In this document: positions 49,835 to 57,978 of the stretch, in pieces
How the letters are laid out: the number at the start of each line of letters is the position of its first letter
Numbering within the stretch: the stretch's first letter is position 1
NCBI RefSeq assembly: GCF_014195505.1
Contig: NZ_JACIBV010000001.1
Location: 7,130,001-7,194,000 of the forward strand
Length of the DNA: 64,000 nucleotides
Direction: 5' to 3'
Source of the DNA: Nonomuraea dietziae
GTDB taxonomy: Bacteria; Actinomycetota; Actinomycetes; Streptosporangiales; Streptosporangiaceae
Notes under the pieces: generated by a model
What the model saw: only the letters and a program-made list of their open reading frames with translations
Database searches by the model: none
What the model was told of the DNA's origin: nothing
Translations under genes and position numbers: made by a program

Positions 49835-50909
49835 GCCTGCCGGCCAGCGACATGCCCATGTCGCGCAGCCGTACGGCCAGCGGGTTGCGTATCGTGGTGG
49901 CCCTGCAGATCTTCGTCGACTGCGCCACCACCTTCGAGGTACGCGCCAGCCTCGCCTCGGTGTAGGCGGGCAGGTTCCGCGCGTTGGCGGCCAGGACGAT
50001 CGCGTCCTCGATGGCCTGGCACGCGCCCTGACCCAGGTTCGGCGTCATGGGGTGCGCGGCGTCGCCGAGCAGCGCCACCCTTCCCCTGTGCATGGCCGGC
50101 AGTGGCGTGCCGAGGTAGTAGACGTCGTTGCGGATGATGTTCTCCGGCCTGGCCGACTCCAGGAGCGCGGGGATGGGCCGGTGCCAGTCGCCGAACCTGC
50201 GCAGCAGCCCCGCCCGCTCGTCTCCGTGGGGCTCTCCGGCGGGCGCCAGGTCGGTGGCGTAGAGGTAGACGAGGTCGCCGGCCAGCGCGTGGACGCCGAC
50301 GACCAGGCCCCTGCCCCACGACTCGGTGCTCTCGACGACGAGGCCGCCCGGGTTGGGGACCAGCACCCGCCACGCGGTCACGCCCGAGTAGACCGGGTCG
50401 GGGTGGCCGGGGAAGAGTGTCCTGCGCGTGGCGGAGTTGATGCCGTCGCCCGCGATCACCAGCTCGGCCTCGAACTCGCCACCGGCCCCGCCCTGGCCGG
50501 TGACCGTGCTGACCACGCCCTTCTCGGCGTCGACGCCGGTGACCGCGGTGCCGAGACGCAGGTCTCCGACCCGGTCGGCCAGCAGGTCCATGAGGGTGGC
50601 GCGCAGCATGATGGCGCCGGAGTCGCCGTAGCGGGCCGCCGCCTTCTCCTCGGTGGTGTGGATCAGCCACCTGCCGCGCCACGTGCGGACGCCGCCCCTG
50701 CCCTGGAGCCTGGAGAGCCGGCGGACCTCGTCGCCCAGCTCGATCGTGTCGAGCGCCTTCAGTGCGTTGGAGGCGATCGCCAGGCCCGAACCCACAGGTT
50801 CGAGCCCTGCCGCGCGCTCCAGGACGGTCACCTGCCACCCGCGCCGCTCCAGCGCGACGGCTGCTGTCAGCCCGCCGATGCCCGCCCCGATCACCACAGC
50901 TCTGGACAT
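49737..50909 (-). CDS. FAD-dependent monooxygenase
   Basis: 390 residues. GxGxxG motif in RAVVIGAGIGGLTAAVALERRGW, the DG motif in AELVIAGDGINSATRRTLF, and GRVALLGDAAHPMTPNLGQGACQAIEDAIVLA (GD motif), the three fingerprints of group A flavoprotein hydroxylases (salicylate/p-hydroxybenzoate type). It oxidises an aromatic or related substrate with NAD(P)H. Divergent from a TetR gene with three operators between, so substrate-induced expression is likely. Confidence 0.92.
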   Translation of the reverse strand: MSRAVVIGAGIGGLTAAVALERRGWQVTVLERAAGLEPVGSGLAIASNALKALDTIELGDEVRRLSRLQGRGGVRTWRGRWLIHTTEEKAAARYGDSGAIMLRATLMDLLADRVGDLRLGTAVTGVDAEKGVVSTVTGQGGAGGEFEAELVIAGDGINSATRRTLFPGHPDPVYSGVTAWRVLVPNPGGLVVESTESWGRGLVVGVHALAGDLVYLYATDLAPAGEPHGDERAGLLRRFGDWHRPIPALLESARPENIIRNDVYYLGTPLPAMHRGRVALLGDAAHPMTPNLGQGACQAIEDAIVLAANARNLPAYTEARLARTSKVVAQSTKICRATTIRNPLAVRLRDMGMSLAGRLSSDLMLRSMDEVLGWTPPESAWTGQGRDARV

Positions 50910-50925
50910 GCCGCCCCACTTCCTT

Positions 50926-50981
50926 ACTACGTCTGTAGTTCGCGACGCTACTACAGGCGTAGTTGGACTACAAGTGTAGTC
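50926..50981. promoter_or_regulatory. Three operators ACTAC-N4-GTAGT between monooxygenase and TetR genes
   Basis: ACTAC-GTCT-GTAGT (50926-50939), ACTAC-AGGC-GTAGT (50950-50963) and GACTAC-AAGT-GTAGTC (50966-50981), all perfect palindromes, centres 24 and 17 bp apart. Probable binding sites of the TetR regulator encoded at 50990. Confidence 0.85.
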
Positions 50982-50989
50982 TTTGCTTC

Positions 50990-51769
50990 GTGAAACGTTC
51001 GGAGACCGTCGCGGAGGCGGCCATCACCCTGCTCGCCGAGCGCGGCATGCGCGGCCTGACCCACAGGGCGGTGGACGAGCTGGCGGGGCTGCCGCCGGGC
51101 TCCACCTCCAACCTCGCCCGGACGCGTGCGGCCCTTCTGGAATTGACGTTGCTGCGGCTGACGGAGCTGGAGGAGTACGCCTTCGCCCCGGCCATCGAGG
51201 CGGGCGGCTTCCCCACTCCCGGCGCCACCGCGGAGACCGATGGGCCTCGGCGCGCAGGGGCCACCCCGGCAGCCGACGCCTCCCCGCCTGCGAAGGCCGC
51301 GGAGAGGTCCGGCGGTCTCCCTCCCGCCGGGGCCGCTGAGGGAGCCGGCGGGTTTCCGTCCGCCGGGGCCGCTGAGGGGGGCGGCGGGTTCTCTCCCGCC
51401 GGGGCCGCTCAGGGGGTCGATGGAGTGAGGGCGATGGGGCTCGGCGAGCTCGTGGGGCTGATGGCCGAGGTGCTGGTCGTCCAGTTGAGTGACAGGCGGC
51501 GCACGTTGGCCCGCTACGAGCTGGCGCTGGAGGCGACGCGCCGTCCCGAGCTGCGTGAGATCTACGACAGGGTGGGCGCCAGGTTCCGCGAGCCCGCGGT
51601 CGCGCTGCTGGCCGCGGCGGGCTCGCAGGACCCCGTACGGCACGGCCGGCAGCTGGTGGCCTACGGCGAGGGCATCATGTTCGACGCGATCGCGGGCGCC
51701 GGAGTGACCCCCTCGATCGAGGACCTCACCGCGGGTTTGACGGAGTTCCTTTCCGGCATGCTCAGGTGA
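50990..51769 (+). CDS. TetR family regulator with a tandem-repeat insert
   Basis: 259 residues from GTG 50990. The HTH is ETVAEAAITLLAERGMRGLTHRAVDELAGLPPGSTSNLARTRAAL, of the PF17940/TetR_C31-like type. Between the HTH and the ligand domain (GELVGLMAEVLVVQLSDRRRTLARYELALEA) is a low-complexity linker of about 70 residues made partly of 12-residue repeats (GGFPSAGAAEGG type) encoded by 36-bp DNA repeats. Relatives usually lack this linker. It likely represses itself and the FAD monooxygenase. Confidence 0.88.
   Translation: MKRSETVAEAAITLLAERGMRGLTHRAVDELAGLPPGSTSNLARTRAALLELTLLRLTELEEYAFAPAIEAGGFPTPGATAETDGPRRAGATPAADASPPAKAAERSGGLPPAGAAEGAGGFPSAGAAEGGGGFSPAGAAQGVDGVRAMGLGELVGLMAEVLVVQLSDRRRTLARYELALEATRRPELREIYDRVGARFREPAVALLAAAGSQDPVRHGRQLVAYGEGIMFDAIAGAGVTPSIEDLTAGLTEFLSGMLR
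51309..51416 (+). repeat. Three 36-bp in-frame tandem repeats within the TetR gene
   Basis: Units start at 51309, 51345 and 51381. The core CGCCGGGGCCGCTGAGGG recurs at 51325 and 51361, and with one change at 51397. Each unit encodes 12 residues rich in Gly, Ala and Pro. The length is a multiple of three, so copy-number change would keep the frame. Confidence 0.85.
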
Positions 51770-51779
51770 CGGGCCGTGC

Positions 51780-52370
51780 TCAGGCGGAGGCGGCCCGGGT
51801 GAGCCTGGCGCGGTGGGCGGGCCACTCGTCGTCGAGGATGCCGAAGACGACCGTGTCGCGCCACGTGCCGTCGGGGCGCGGCCTGTGCCTGCGCAGCGTG
51901 CCCTCGTGCACCCCGCCGATGCGCCTGATCGCCGCCTGCGACCTCGTGTTCAGGTGGTCCGTCTTCAGCTGCACGCGGTTGTAGCCGATCACGTCGAAGG
52001 CGTGGTCGATGAGCAGCACCTTGCACGAGGTGTTGACCGCCGTGCGCCACACCGCCCTGCCGTACCACGTCCAGCCGATCTCCACGCTCTGGTCGAAGCC
52101 GGGCACGTCGAGGTAGGTCGTCCAGCCGACCGCCCTGCCGCTCTCCTTCAGGACGACCGCGTGCGCCGCGTACTTGGGGCTCTCGATCACCTCGGCGGCC
52201 ACCGACGCGAGCTGCTCGGCGGTGCGCGGTGTGGCGACGGACAGCCAGCGCCAGACCTCGTCGTCTCCTCCTCCCGCGAGGAAGAGGTCGGTGACGTGGT
52301 CATAGGTGAGCGGCTCCAGCCGTACGACGGCGTTCTCGAGCACGACGGGAGAGGGCAGCTTCGCGGTCAT
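51780..52370 (-). CDS. GNAT family N-acetyltransferase (RimJ/RimL-like)
   Basis: 196 residues from ATG 52370. VRLEPLTYDHVTDLFLAGG begins the fold, SGRAVGWTTYLDVPGFDQSVEIGWTWYGRAVWRTAVNTSCKVLLIDHAFDVIGYNRVQLKTDHLNTRSQAAIRRIG covers the acetyl-CoA site and the N-x-x-S-x-x-A-I-x-x-x-G ending, and ERHRxRPDGTWRDTVVF-like text follows. Acceptor unknown. Convergent with the TetR gene (10-bp gap). Confidence 0.87.
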   Translation of the reverse strand: MTAKLPSPVVLENAVVRLEPLTYDHVTDLFLAGGGDDEVWRWLSVATPRTAEQLASVAAEVIESPKYAAHAVVLKESGRAVGWTTYLDVPGFDQSVEIGWTWYGRAVWRTAVNTSCKVLLIDHAFDVIGYNRVQLKTDHLNTRSQAAIRRIGGVHEGTLRRHRPRPDGTWRDTVVFGILDDEWPAHRARLTRAASA

Positions 52371-52476
52371 GCCGGACACCGTATCGACCGCTCCCACCTG
52401 CTCTTATGGCCACCGGTGCGAAATTTCGCGGGACCACTTGTCGACAGCCATACCGGCCGGTCGGTAGGGTCGGCTC

Positions 52477-53679
52477 ATGGACTTCGCCTTCGACAGCGTC
52501 ACCGAGGACCTGCGCGAGCGACTGCTGCGCTTCATGGACGAATGCGTCTACCCGGCCGAGGAAGCCTTCGAGGAGCAGGCGGCGACCAGCGGCTGGGGGA
52601 GTCCCCCGCTGATGGCCGATCTCAAGGAGGAGGCCCGCAAGCGGGGTCTGTGGAATCTCTTCCTGCCCGGTGACCACGGAGCGGGCCTGACGAACCTCCA
52701 GTACGCGCCGCTCGCCGAGATCATGGGGCGGAGTCCGAGCATCGCTCCGACGGCGACGAACTGCGCCGCGCCCGACACCGGCAACATGGAGGTGCTGGCC
52801 GGGTTCGGCAGCGAGTGGCAGCGCAAGGAGTGGCTGCGCCCGCTGCTCGACGGCGAGATCCGTTCCGCGTTCGCGATGACCGAGCCCGACGTCGCCTCCT
52901 CGGACGCCACCAACATCTCCACCCAGATCATCAAGGACGGCGCCGAGTACGTCATCAACGGGCGCAAGTGGTTCATCTCCGGAGCGATGAACCCGAACTG
53001 CAAGATCCTCATCGTCATGGGCAAGTCCAACCCCGACGCGCCCAAGCACCGGCAGCAGAGCATGGTGCTCGTCCCGCGCGACACCCCCGGTCTGCACATC
53101 AAGCGAGGCATGCACGTCTTCGGCTACAGCGACGCCGACCACGGCGGTCACGCCGAGGTGGTCTTCGAGGACGTGCGGGTGCCTGCCGACAACCTGATCG
53201 GCGAGGAGGGCGGCGGCTTCGCGATCGCCCAGGCCAGGCTCGGGCCTGGCCGCATCCACCACTGCATGCGCATGATCGGCATGGCGGAGCGCGCCATCGA
53301 GCTGATGTGCAGGCGCGCCATCGCGCGCACGGCGTTCGGCAAGACGATCGCCGAGCAGGGCGTCGTCCAGGACTGGATCGCCGAGTCGAGGGTGCGCGTC
53401 GAGCAGCTCAGGTTGCTGGTGCTCAAGACCGCCTGGCTGATGGACACCGTCGGCAACAAGGGCGCCCACACCGAGATCCAGGCCATCAAGATCGCCACCC
53501 CCAAGACCGTCGAATGGATCCTCGACAAGGCCATCCAGGTCCATGGCGCGGGCGGCGTCAGCCAGGACTTCCCGCTGGCAGGGCTCTGGGCGGGAGTGCG
53601 CTCGCTGCGCTTCGCCGACGGCCCCGACGAGGTGCACAAGAGGTCGCTCGCGCACAGGGAGCTCAAGAAGTGGATGTAG
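52477..53679 (+). CDS. Acyl-CoA dehydrogenase (full-length)
   Basis: 400 residues from ATG 52477. Typical ACAD layout: N-terminal helices, SAFAMTEPDVASSDATNI (flavin-contacting), WFISGAMNPNCKILIVMG, beta barrel, then GRIHHCMRMIGMAERAIELM, AFGKTIAEQGVVQDWIAES, IQVHGAGGVSQDFPLA and a final LRFADGPDEVHKRSLAHREL with the R/D-G-P-DEVH ending of the ACAD10/11- and FadE2-like group. Oxidises acyl-CoA to enoyl-CoA. First gene of a tightly overlapping three-ACAD operon. Confidence 0.92.
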   Translation: MDFAFDSVTEDLRERLLRFMDECVYPAEEAFEEQAATSGWGSPPLMADLKEEARKRGLWNLFLPGDHGAGLTNLQYAPLAEIMGRSPSIAPTATNCAAPDTGNMEVLAGFGSEWQRKEWLRPLLDGEIRSAFAMTEPDVASSDATNISTQIIKDGAEYVINGRKWFISGAMNPNCKILIVMGKSNPDAPKHRQQSMVLVPRDTPGLHIKRGMHVFGYSDADHGGHAEVVFEDVRVPADNLIGEEGGGFAIAQARLGPGRIHHCMRMIGMAERAIELMCRRAIARTAFGKTIAEQGVVQDWIAESRVRVEQLRLLVLKTAWLMDTVGNKGAHTEIQAIKIATPKTVEWILDKAIQVHGAGGVSQDFPLAGLWAGVRSLRFADGPDEVHKRSLAHRELKKWM

Positions 53680-54809
53680 TCGACAGATTCCTCGAGAACG
53701 CGCCCGGCGACCGGCTGGAGTTCCTGCGCGCCAGGTTCGACGCGGGCCTGGCGTGGGTGCACTTCCCCGTGGGCCTCGGCGGCCTCGGCGCGCCGCGCGA
53801 GATGCAGCAGGAGGTGGAGCGCGCGCTCGCGCACACCCCGCAGCTCGACACCGGCGTGCAGGCGATCGGCCTGGGCATGGCGGCGCCCACGATCCTGGCC
53901 TTCGGCACAGAGGAGCAGAAGAAGCGCTTCCTGCGCCCGCTGTGGACGGGCGAGGAGATCTGGTGCCAGCTCTTCAGCGAGCCCGGCGCCGGATCCGACC
54001 TCGCCACGCTCGCCACGCGCGCCGTCAGGGACGGTGACGAGTGGGTCGTCGACGGGCAGAAGGTCTGGACGTCGGGCGCCCACCACGCGCGCTGGGCGAT
54101 CCTCGTCGCCAGGACCGACCCCGACGTGCCCAAGCACCGCGGCATGACGTACTTCATCTGCGACATGCACGCCCCCGGCGTGGACGTGCGGCCGCTTCGC
54201 CAGATCACCGGCGAGGCCGAGTTCAACGAGGTCTTCCTCACCGGAGTGCGCCTGTCGGACGACCTGCGGCTCGGCGAGGTCGGCGACGGCTGGCGGGTCG
54301 CCCAGACCACGCTCATGAACGAGCGCGTGGCCATCGGCGGCGCGCCCGTCCGCAGGGGCGGCGGCATGATCGGCCTGGTCGCCGACGCCTGGCGCGAGCA
54401 CCCCGAGCTGCGCACCCACGACCTTCACCAGCGCCTGCTCTCGCTGTGGGTGGAGGCCGAGGTCACCCGCCTTTCAGGGGTACGGCTGCGCGAGCAGCTC
54501 GCCGCCGGACAGCCCGGACCCGAGGGCTCGGGCATGAAGCTGTCGTTCGCCAAGCTCAACCAGGAGCTCACAGGGTTCGAGGTCGAGTTCAACCGCGACC
54601 TGGGCTACGACGACTGGGCCTTCCGCCGTTCGGAGTCGGTCGACTTCCTCGGCCGCGACCCCGGCTACCGCTACCTGCGCGCCAAGGGCAACTCCATCGA
54701 GGGCGGCACCTCGGAGATCCTGCGGAACATCATCGCCGAGCGCGTGCTCGGCCTGCCCTCCGAACCCCGCGTCGACAAGGACGTGCCCTGGAAGGACCTG
54801 CCGCGATGA
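53670..54809 (+). CDS. Acyl-CoA dehydrogenase, alpha-type subunit
   Basis: 379 residues from GTG 53670 (10-bp overlap with the previous gene). EIWCQLFSEPGAGSDLATL and the barrel EWVVDGQKVWTSGAHHARWAILVARTD are the FAD-binding core. GMKLSFAKLNQELTGFEVEF follows, then NSIEGGTSEILRNIIAERVLGLP, the complete C-terminal GTSEIxRNIIAxRVLG motif. N-terminal helices are shortened. Together with the next gene it resembles the alpha/beta ACAD pairs of mycobacterial steroid and fatty-acid catabolism. Confidence 0.9.
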   Translation: MDVVDRFLENAPGDRLEFLRARFDAGLAWVHFPVGLGGLGAPREMQQEVERALAHTPQLDTGVQAIGLGMAAPTILAFGTEEQKKRFLRPLWTGEEIWCQLFSEPGAGSDLATLATRAVRDGDEWVVDGQKVWTSGAHHARWAILVARTDPDVPKHRGMTYFICDMHAPGVDVRPLRQITGEAEFNEVFLTGVRLSDDLRLGEVGDGWRVAQTTLMNERVAIGGAPVRRGGGMIGLVADAWREHPELRTHDLHQRLLSLWVEAEVTRLSGVRLREQLAAGQPGPEGSGMKLSFAKLNQELTGFEVEFNRDLGYDDWAFRRSESVDFLGRDPGYRYLRAKGNSIEGGTSEILRNIIAERVLGLPSEPRVDKDVPWKDLPR

Positions 54810-55852
54810 CGCTGCTCTACACCGACGTCGAGGACGAGCTGCGGGCCGCCGTGCGCGACCTGCTCGCCGACCGCTGCCCTCCTGCCGCCGTGCTGGCCAG
54901 GGTCGAGGGCGCGCCGTACGACCTGGGCCTGTGGAAGACGCTGGCGCGCGACATCGGGGTGGCGGGGCTGCTGGTCCCCGAGGAGTACGGCGGGGCGGGC
55001 GCCTCCGCGCGCGAGGCCGCGGTCGTGCTGGAGGAGCTGGGCAGGGCCGTGACGCCCGTCCCGTTCTTCACCAGCTCGGTTCTGGCCACCCACGCGCTGC
55101 TCCAGGTGGGGGCGGGCGAGCTGCTGCGCGGCGTGGCGGAGGGCGATCTCACCGTCGCCCTCGTCGTGCCCTTCTCCGCCTCACCGTACAGAGAGGCCGG
55201 CGGGCAGGTCAGCGCCACGGACGGCCGGCTGACCGGCGTCGTGGGCGCGGTGGCGGGGGCGGACGTGGCCGACGTGCTGCTCGTCCCCGTGAAGGGGACG
55301 CTGCACGCGGTCCCCGCCGCGGAGGCCACCGTCGAGGTCGCGCCCTCGCTCGACCTCACCAGGCCGATCGCCACGGTCACCTTCGCCGGCTCCGTCGCCG
55401 AGCCGCTGGGCGCGGTCGACGTGGCCGAGACCCTGCGGTTCGGGGCAGGGCTGCTGGCCTCCGAGCAGCTCGGCGTGGCCGAGTGGTGCCTGGAGACGAC
55501 GCTCGCCTACGTGAAGGAGCGCTACCAGTTCGCCAGGCCTGTCGGCTCCTTCCAGGCGATCAAGCACAGGCTCGCCGACCTGTGGCTCGACGTCGTGCGC
55601 GCCCGCGCCGCGGCGCGCGGCGCGACGGACGGCGCGGCGATGTCGGCGGCGGTGGCGCAGGCGTGGAACGCGGGCGTGGCGGTCCACGTGGCCGAGGAGG
55701 CCGTGCAGCTCCACGGAGGGATCGGGATGACCTGGGAGCACCCGCTCCACCTGTTCCTCAAGCGCGCCAAGTCGGCCGAGATCGCTCTCGGAACCCCCGG
55801 AGAGCACAGGGAGGCCCTCGCCGCGCTGGCCGACCTCCCTGGCCCCGCCTGA
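54806..55852 (+). CDS. Acyl-CoA dehydrogenase, beta-type subunit lacking the GTSEI motif
   Basis: 348 residues from ATG 54806 (ATGA overlap). YTDVEDELRAAVRDLLADRC, DIGVAGLLVPEEYGGAGASAREAAVVLEELGRA and PVPFFTSSVLATHALL form the N-terminal helices. YVKERYQFARPVGSFQAIKHRLADL is kept, but the end is LHGGIGMTWEHPLHLFLKRAKSAEIALGT instead of a GTSEIxR motif. This is typical of the partner subunit in heteromeric ACADs. Terminator hairpin 14 bp downstream. Confidence 0.9.
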   Translation: MTLLYTDVEDELRAAVRDLLADRCPPAAVLARVEGAPYDLGLWKTLARDIGVAGLLVPEEYGGAGASAREAAVVLEELGRAVTPVPFFTSSVLATHALLQVGAGELLRGVAEGDLTVALVVPFSASPYREAGGQVSATDGRLTGVVGAVAGADVADVLLVPVKGTLHAVPAAEATVEVAPSLDLTRPIATVTFAGSVAEPLGAVDVAETLRFGAGLLASEQLGVAEWCLETTLAYVKERYQFARPVGSFQAIKHRLADLWLDVVRARAAARGATDGAAMSAAVAQAWNAGVAVHVAEEAVQLHGGIGMTWEHPLHLFLKRAKSAEIALGTPGEHREALAALADLPGPA

Positions 55853-55865
55853 CCGGGACCTGACC

Positions 55866-55891
55866 TGCCTGGGCGGAGAGTTGCCCAGGCA
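55866..55891. terminator. Terminator hairpin after the ACAD operon
   Basis: TGCCTGGGC (55866-55874), loop GGAGAGTT, GCCCAGGCA (55883-55891), a perfect 9-bp stem just after the third ACAD gene. Confidence 0.7.
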
Positions 55892-55939
55892 AGTCCGACA
55901 TATGACCCCCTGAGGTGAGTGACAGAGCGCCGACCTGGG

Positions 55940-55978
55940 TAAGGTAAACCTGGCCTAATTTAGGTTTGCCTCACTTAG
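55940..55978 (+). promoter_or_regulatory. Tandem iron boxes (DmdR/IdeR-type) upstream of efeUOB
   Basis: Box 1, 55940-55958, matches 13 of 19 and box 2, 55960-55978, matches 14 of 19 positions of the TTAGGTTAGGCTAACCTAA consensus. Their starts are 20 bp apart and the second ends 10 bp before the efeU GTG. DtxR-family repressors bind such paired boxes as double dimers when iron is plentiful. Confidence 0.7.
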
Positions 55979-55988
55979 GGGATTTGAC

Positions 55989-56813
55989 GTGTTCGCCAGC
56001 TTTCTCATCGGACTGCGGGAAGGCCTGGAGGCGACCCTCGTCGTCTCCATCCTGGTGGCGTTCCTGGTCAAGAGCGATCGCAGGGACAAGCTCCCCCTCG
56101 TATGGGCAGGCGCCGGCCTCGCCGTCGCGCTGTCGGTCGGGTTCGGCGCCCTGCTGTCGTTCACGGCCGCCAACCTCACCTTCGAGCAGCAGGAGCTGTT
56201 CGAGGCGCTGACGTCCATCGCCGCCACGGTGTTCGTCACCTGGATGATCTTCTGGATGCGGGGGGCGGCCCGCACCATCGCCGGCGACCTCCGGGCCAAG
56301 CTCGGCCGGGCGCTCAACGTGGGCGGGGTCGCCGTCGCCGTGATGGCCTTCCTGGCGGTGGTCAGAGAGGGCCTGGAGACCTCGCTGCTCTTCTACGCCT
56401 CCGCGCAGGGCGCCGCCGCCACGGCGCTGCCGTTGATCGGCATCAGCCTCGGCGTGCTCACCTCGATCGTGATCGGCTGGGGGATCTACGCCAGCGCGAT
56501 CAGGATCAACCTCACCACGTTCTTCACCTGGACGGGCCTGCTGCTGATCCTGGTGGCCGGGGGCATCCTCAAGTACGGCGTGCACGACCTGCAGGAGGCC
56601 GGAATCCTGCCGGGACTGAACACGCTGGCCTTCGACATCTCCGCCGTGCTCGACCCTGGCGCGTGGTACTCCGCGCTGCTGGCCGGGATGTTCAACATCA
56701 CCCCCGCGCCCAGCGTCCTCGAGATGGCGGCCTGGGCGCTCTACGTGATCCCGGTGCTGTTCCTCTTCCTCCGCCCGGCCGCCGCGCCCAAGGCCGCCGA
56801 ACCCGTTTCGTAA
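55989..56813 (+). CDS. efeU: EfeU iron permease (FTR1 family)
   Basis: 274 residues from GTG 55989, seven membrane helices. Two REGLE iron-binding motifs are present: IGLREGLEATLVVSILVAF in helix 1 and AVVREGLETSLLFYASAQG mid-protein. It imports iron across the membrane as part of the EfeUOB system, which works best at acidic pH or in oxygen. First gene of a three-gene operon under iron-box control. Confidence 0.95.
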   Translation: MFASFLIGLREGLEATLVVSILVAFLVKSDRRDKLPLVWAGAGLAVALSVGFGALLSFTAANLTFEQQELFEALTSIAATVFVTWMIFWMRGAARTIAGDLRAKLGRALNVGGVAVAVMAFLAVVREGLETSLLFYASAQGAAATALPLIGISLGVLTSIVIGWGIYASAIRINLTTFFTWTGLLLILVAGGILKYGVHDLQEAGILPGLNTLAFDISAVLDPGAWYSALLAGMFNITPAPSVLEMAAWALYVIPVLFLFLRPAAAPKAAEPVS

Positions 56814-56828
56814 CAGGAGACACCCGAC

Positions 56829-57971
56829 ATGCGCACTCCATCTGTCGTCGTCACGGGCCTGCTCGCCCTCGGCGCTCTCGCGGGCTGCTCCCAGGATGCT
56901 CCCTCCGCCCAGCCGGGCGCCGCGGGGAGCGCCCAGGCGGGCGGCCCCATCAAGGTGGCGGCCAGCGACACCGCCTGCACCGTCGCCACGTCGGAGGTCG
57001 CGGCGGGGACCTCCACGTTCGCCGTCACCAACGGCGGCACCAAGGTCACCGAGTTCTACGTCTACGCCCCCGGCGACAGGGTCATGGCCGAGGTGGAGAA
57101 CATCGTTCCCGGCCTGACCCGCGAGCTGATCGTCGAGCTGCCCGCGGGCGTGTACGAGACGGCCTGCAAGCCGGGGATGGTGGGCAAGGGCATCAGAGGG
57201 CCGCTGAAGGTCACGGGCGAGGCCACGCCGCTCAGCGCCGACGCCAAGCTGGCCGCCGCCACCGCCAGCTACCAGCGCTACGTCAAGAGCCAGACCGACG
57301 CCCTGCTGATCAAGACGCAGGAGTTCGTCGACGCGGTGAAGGCCGGCGAGCAGGAGAAGGCCAAGGCGCTCTTCCCCGTCGCGCGCACCTACTGGGAGCG
57401 GATCGAGCCTGTCGCGGAGATCTTCGGCGACCTCGACCCCAAGATCGACGGCCGTGAGGAGGTCATCGAGGAGGGCATGGAGTTCACCGGCTTCCACCGC
57501 CTCGAGCGCGACCTCTGGGTGGACAAGGACGTCAGCAAGTCGGGCCCGATCGCCGACAGGCTGATGGCCGACGTGAAGCTGATCGTCGAGAAGGCCAACA
57601 GCGAGAAGCTCTCGCCGCTGCAGCTCGGCAACGGCGCCAAGGAGCTGCTCGACGAGGTCGCCACCGGGAAGATCACCGGCGAGGAGGACCGCTACTCGCA
57701 CACCGACCTGTGGGACTTCGCCGCCAACCTGGCCGGCTCGAAGGCGTCCGTGCAGGCGCTGCGCCCCGTGCTGGAGGAGCGCGCCCCCGACCTGGTGAAG
57801 ACGCTCGACACGCAGTTCGCCGCCGCGGAGGCCGCGCTGGAGGAGCATCGCAAGGGTGACGGGTGGAAGCTGCACAACGAGCTGTCGAAGGCCGAACTGA
57901 AGAAGCTGTCGGACGCGATCAACGCGCTGGCCGAACCGGTCAGCAAGATCGCTGCCGTCGTGGCGAAATGA
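56829..57971 (+). CDS. efeO: EfeO iron-uptake lipoprotein
   Basis: 380 residues with a lipoprotein signal ending LGALAGCSQD. An EfeO cupredoxin-like domain runs from ASDTACTVATSEVAAGTSTF to about 150, followed by the imelysin/M75 domain with TYWERIEPVAEIFGDLDPKI and FTGFHRLERDLWVDKDV containing the HxxE metal motif, ending YSHTDLWDFAANLAGSK. It captures iron outside the membrane and hands it to EfeU. 15 bp after efeU, 7 bp before efeB. Confidence 0.95.
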   Translation: MRTPSVVVTGLLALGALAGCSQDAPSAQPGAAGSAQAGGPIKVAASDTACTVATSEVAAGTSTFAVTNGGTKVTEFYVYAPGDRVMAEVENIVPGLTRELIVELPAGVYETACKPGMVGKGIRGPLKVTGEATPLSADAKLAAATASYQRYVKSQTDALLIKTQEFVDAVKAGEQEKAKALFPVARTYWERIEPVAEIFGDLDPKIDGREEVIEEGMEFTGFHRLERDLWVDKDVSKSGPIADRLMADVKLIVEKANSEKLSPLQLGNGAKELLDEVATGKITGEEDRYSHTDLWDFAANLAGSKASVQALRPVLEERAPDLVKTLDTQFAAAEAALEEHRKGDGWKLHNELSKAELKKLSDAINALAEPVSKIAAVVAK

Positions 57972-57978
57972 GGTCGTG

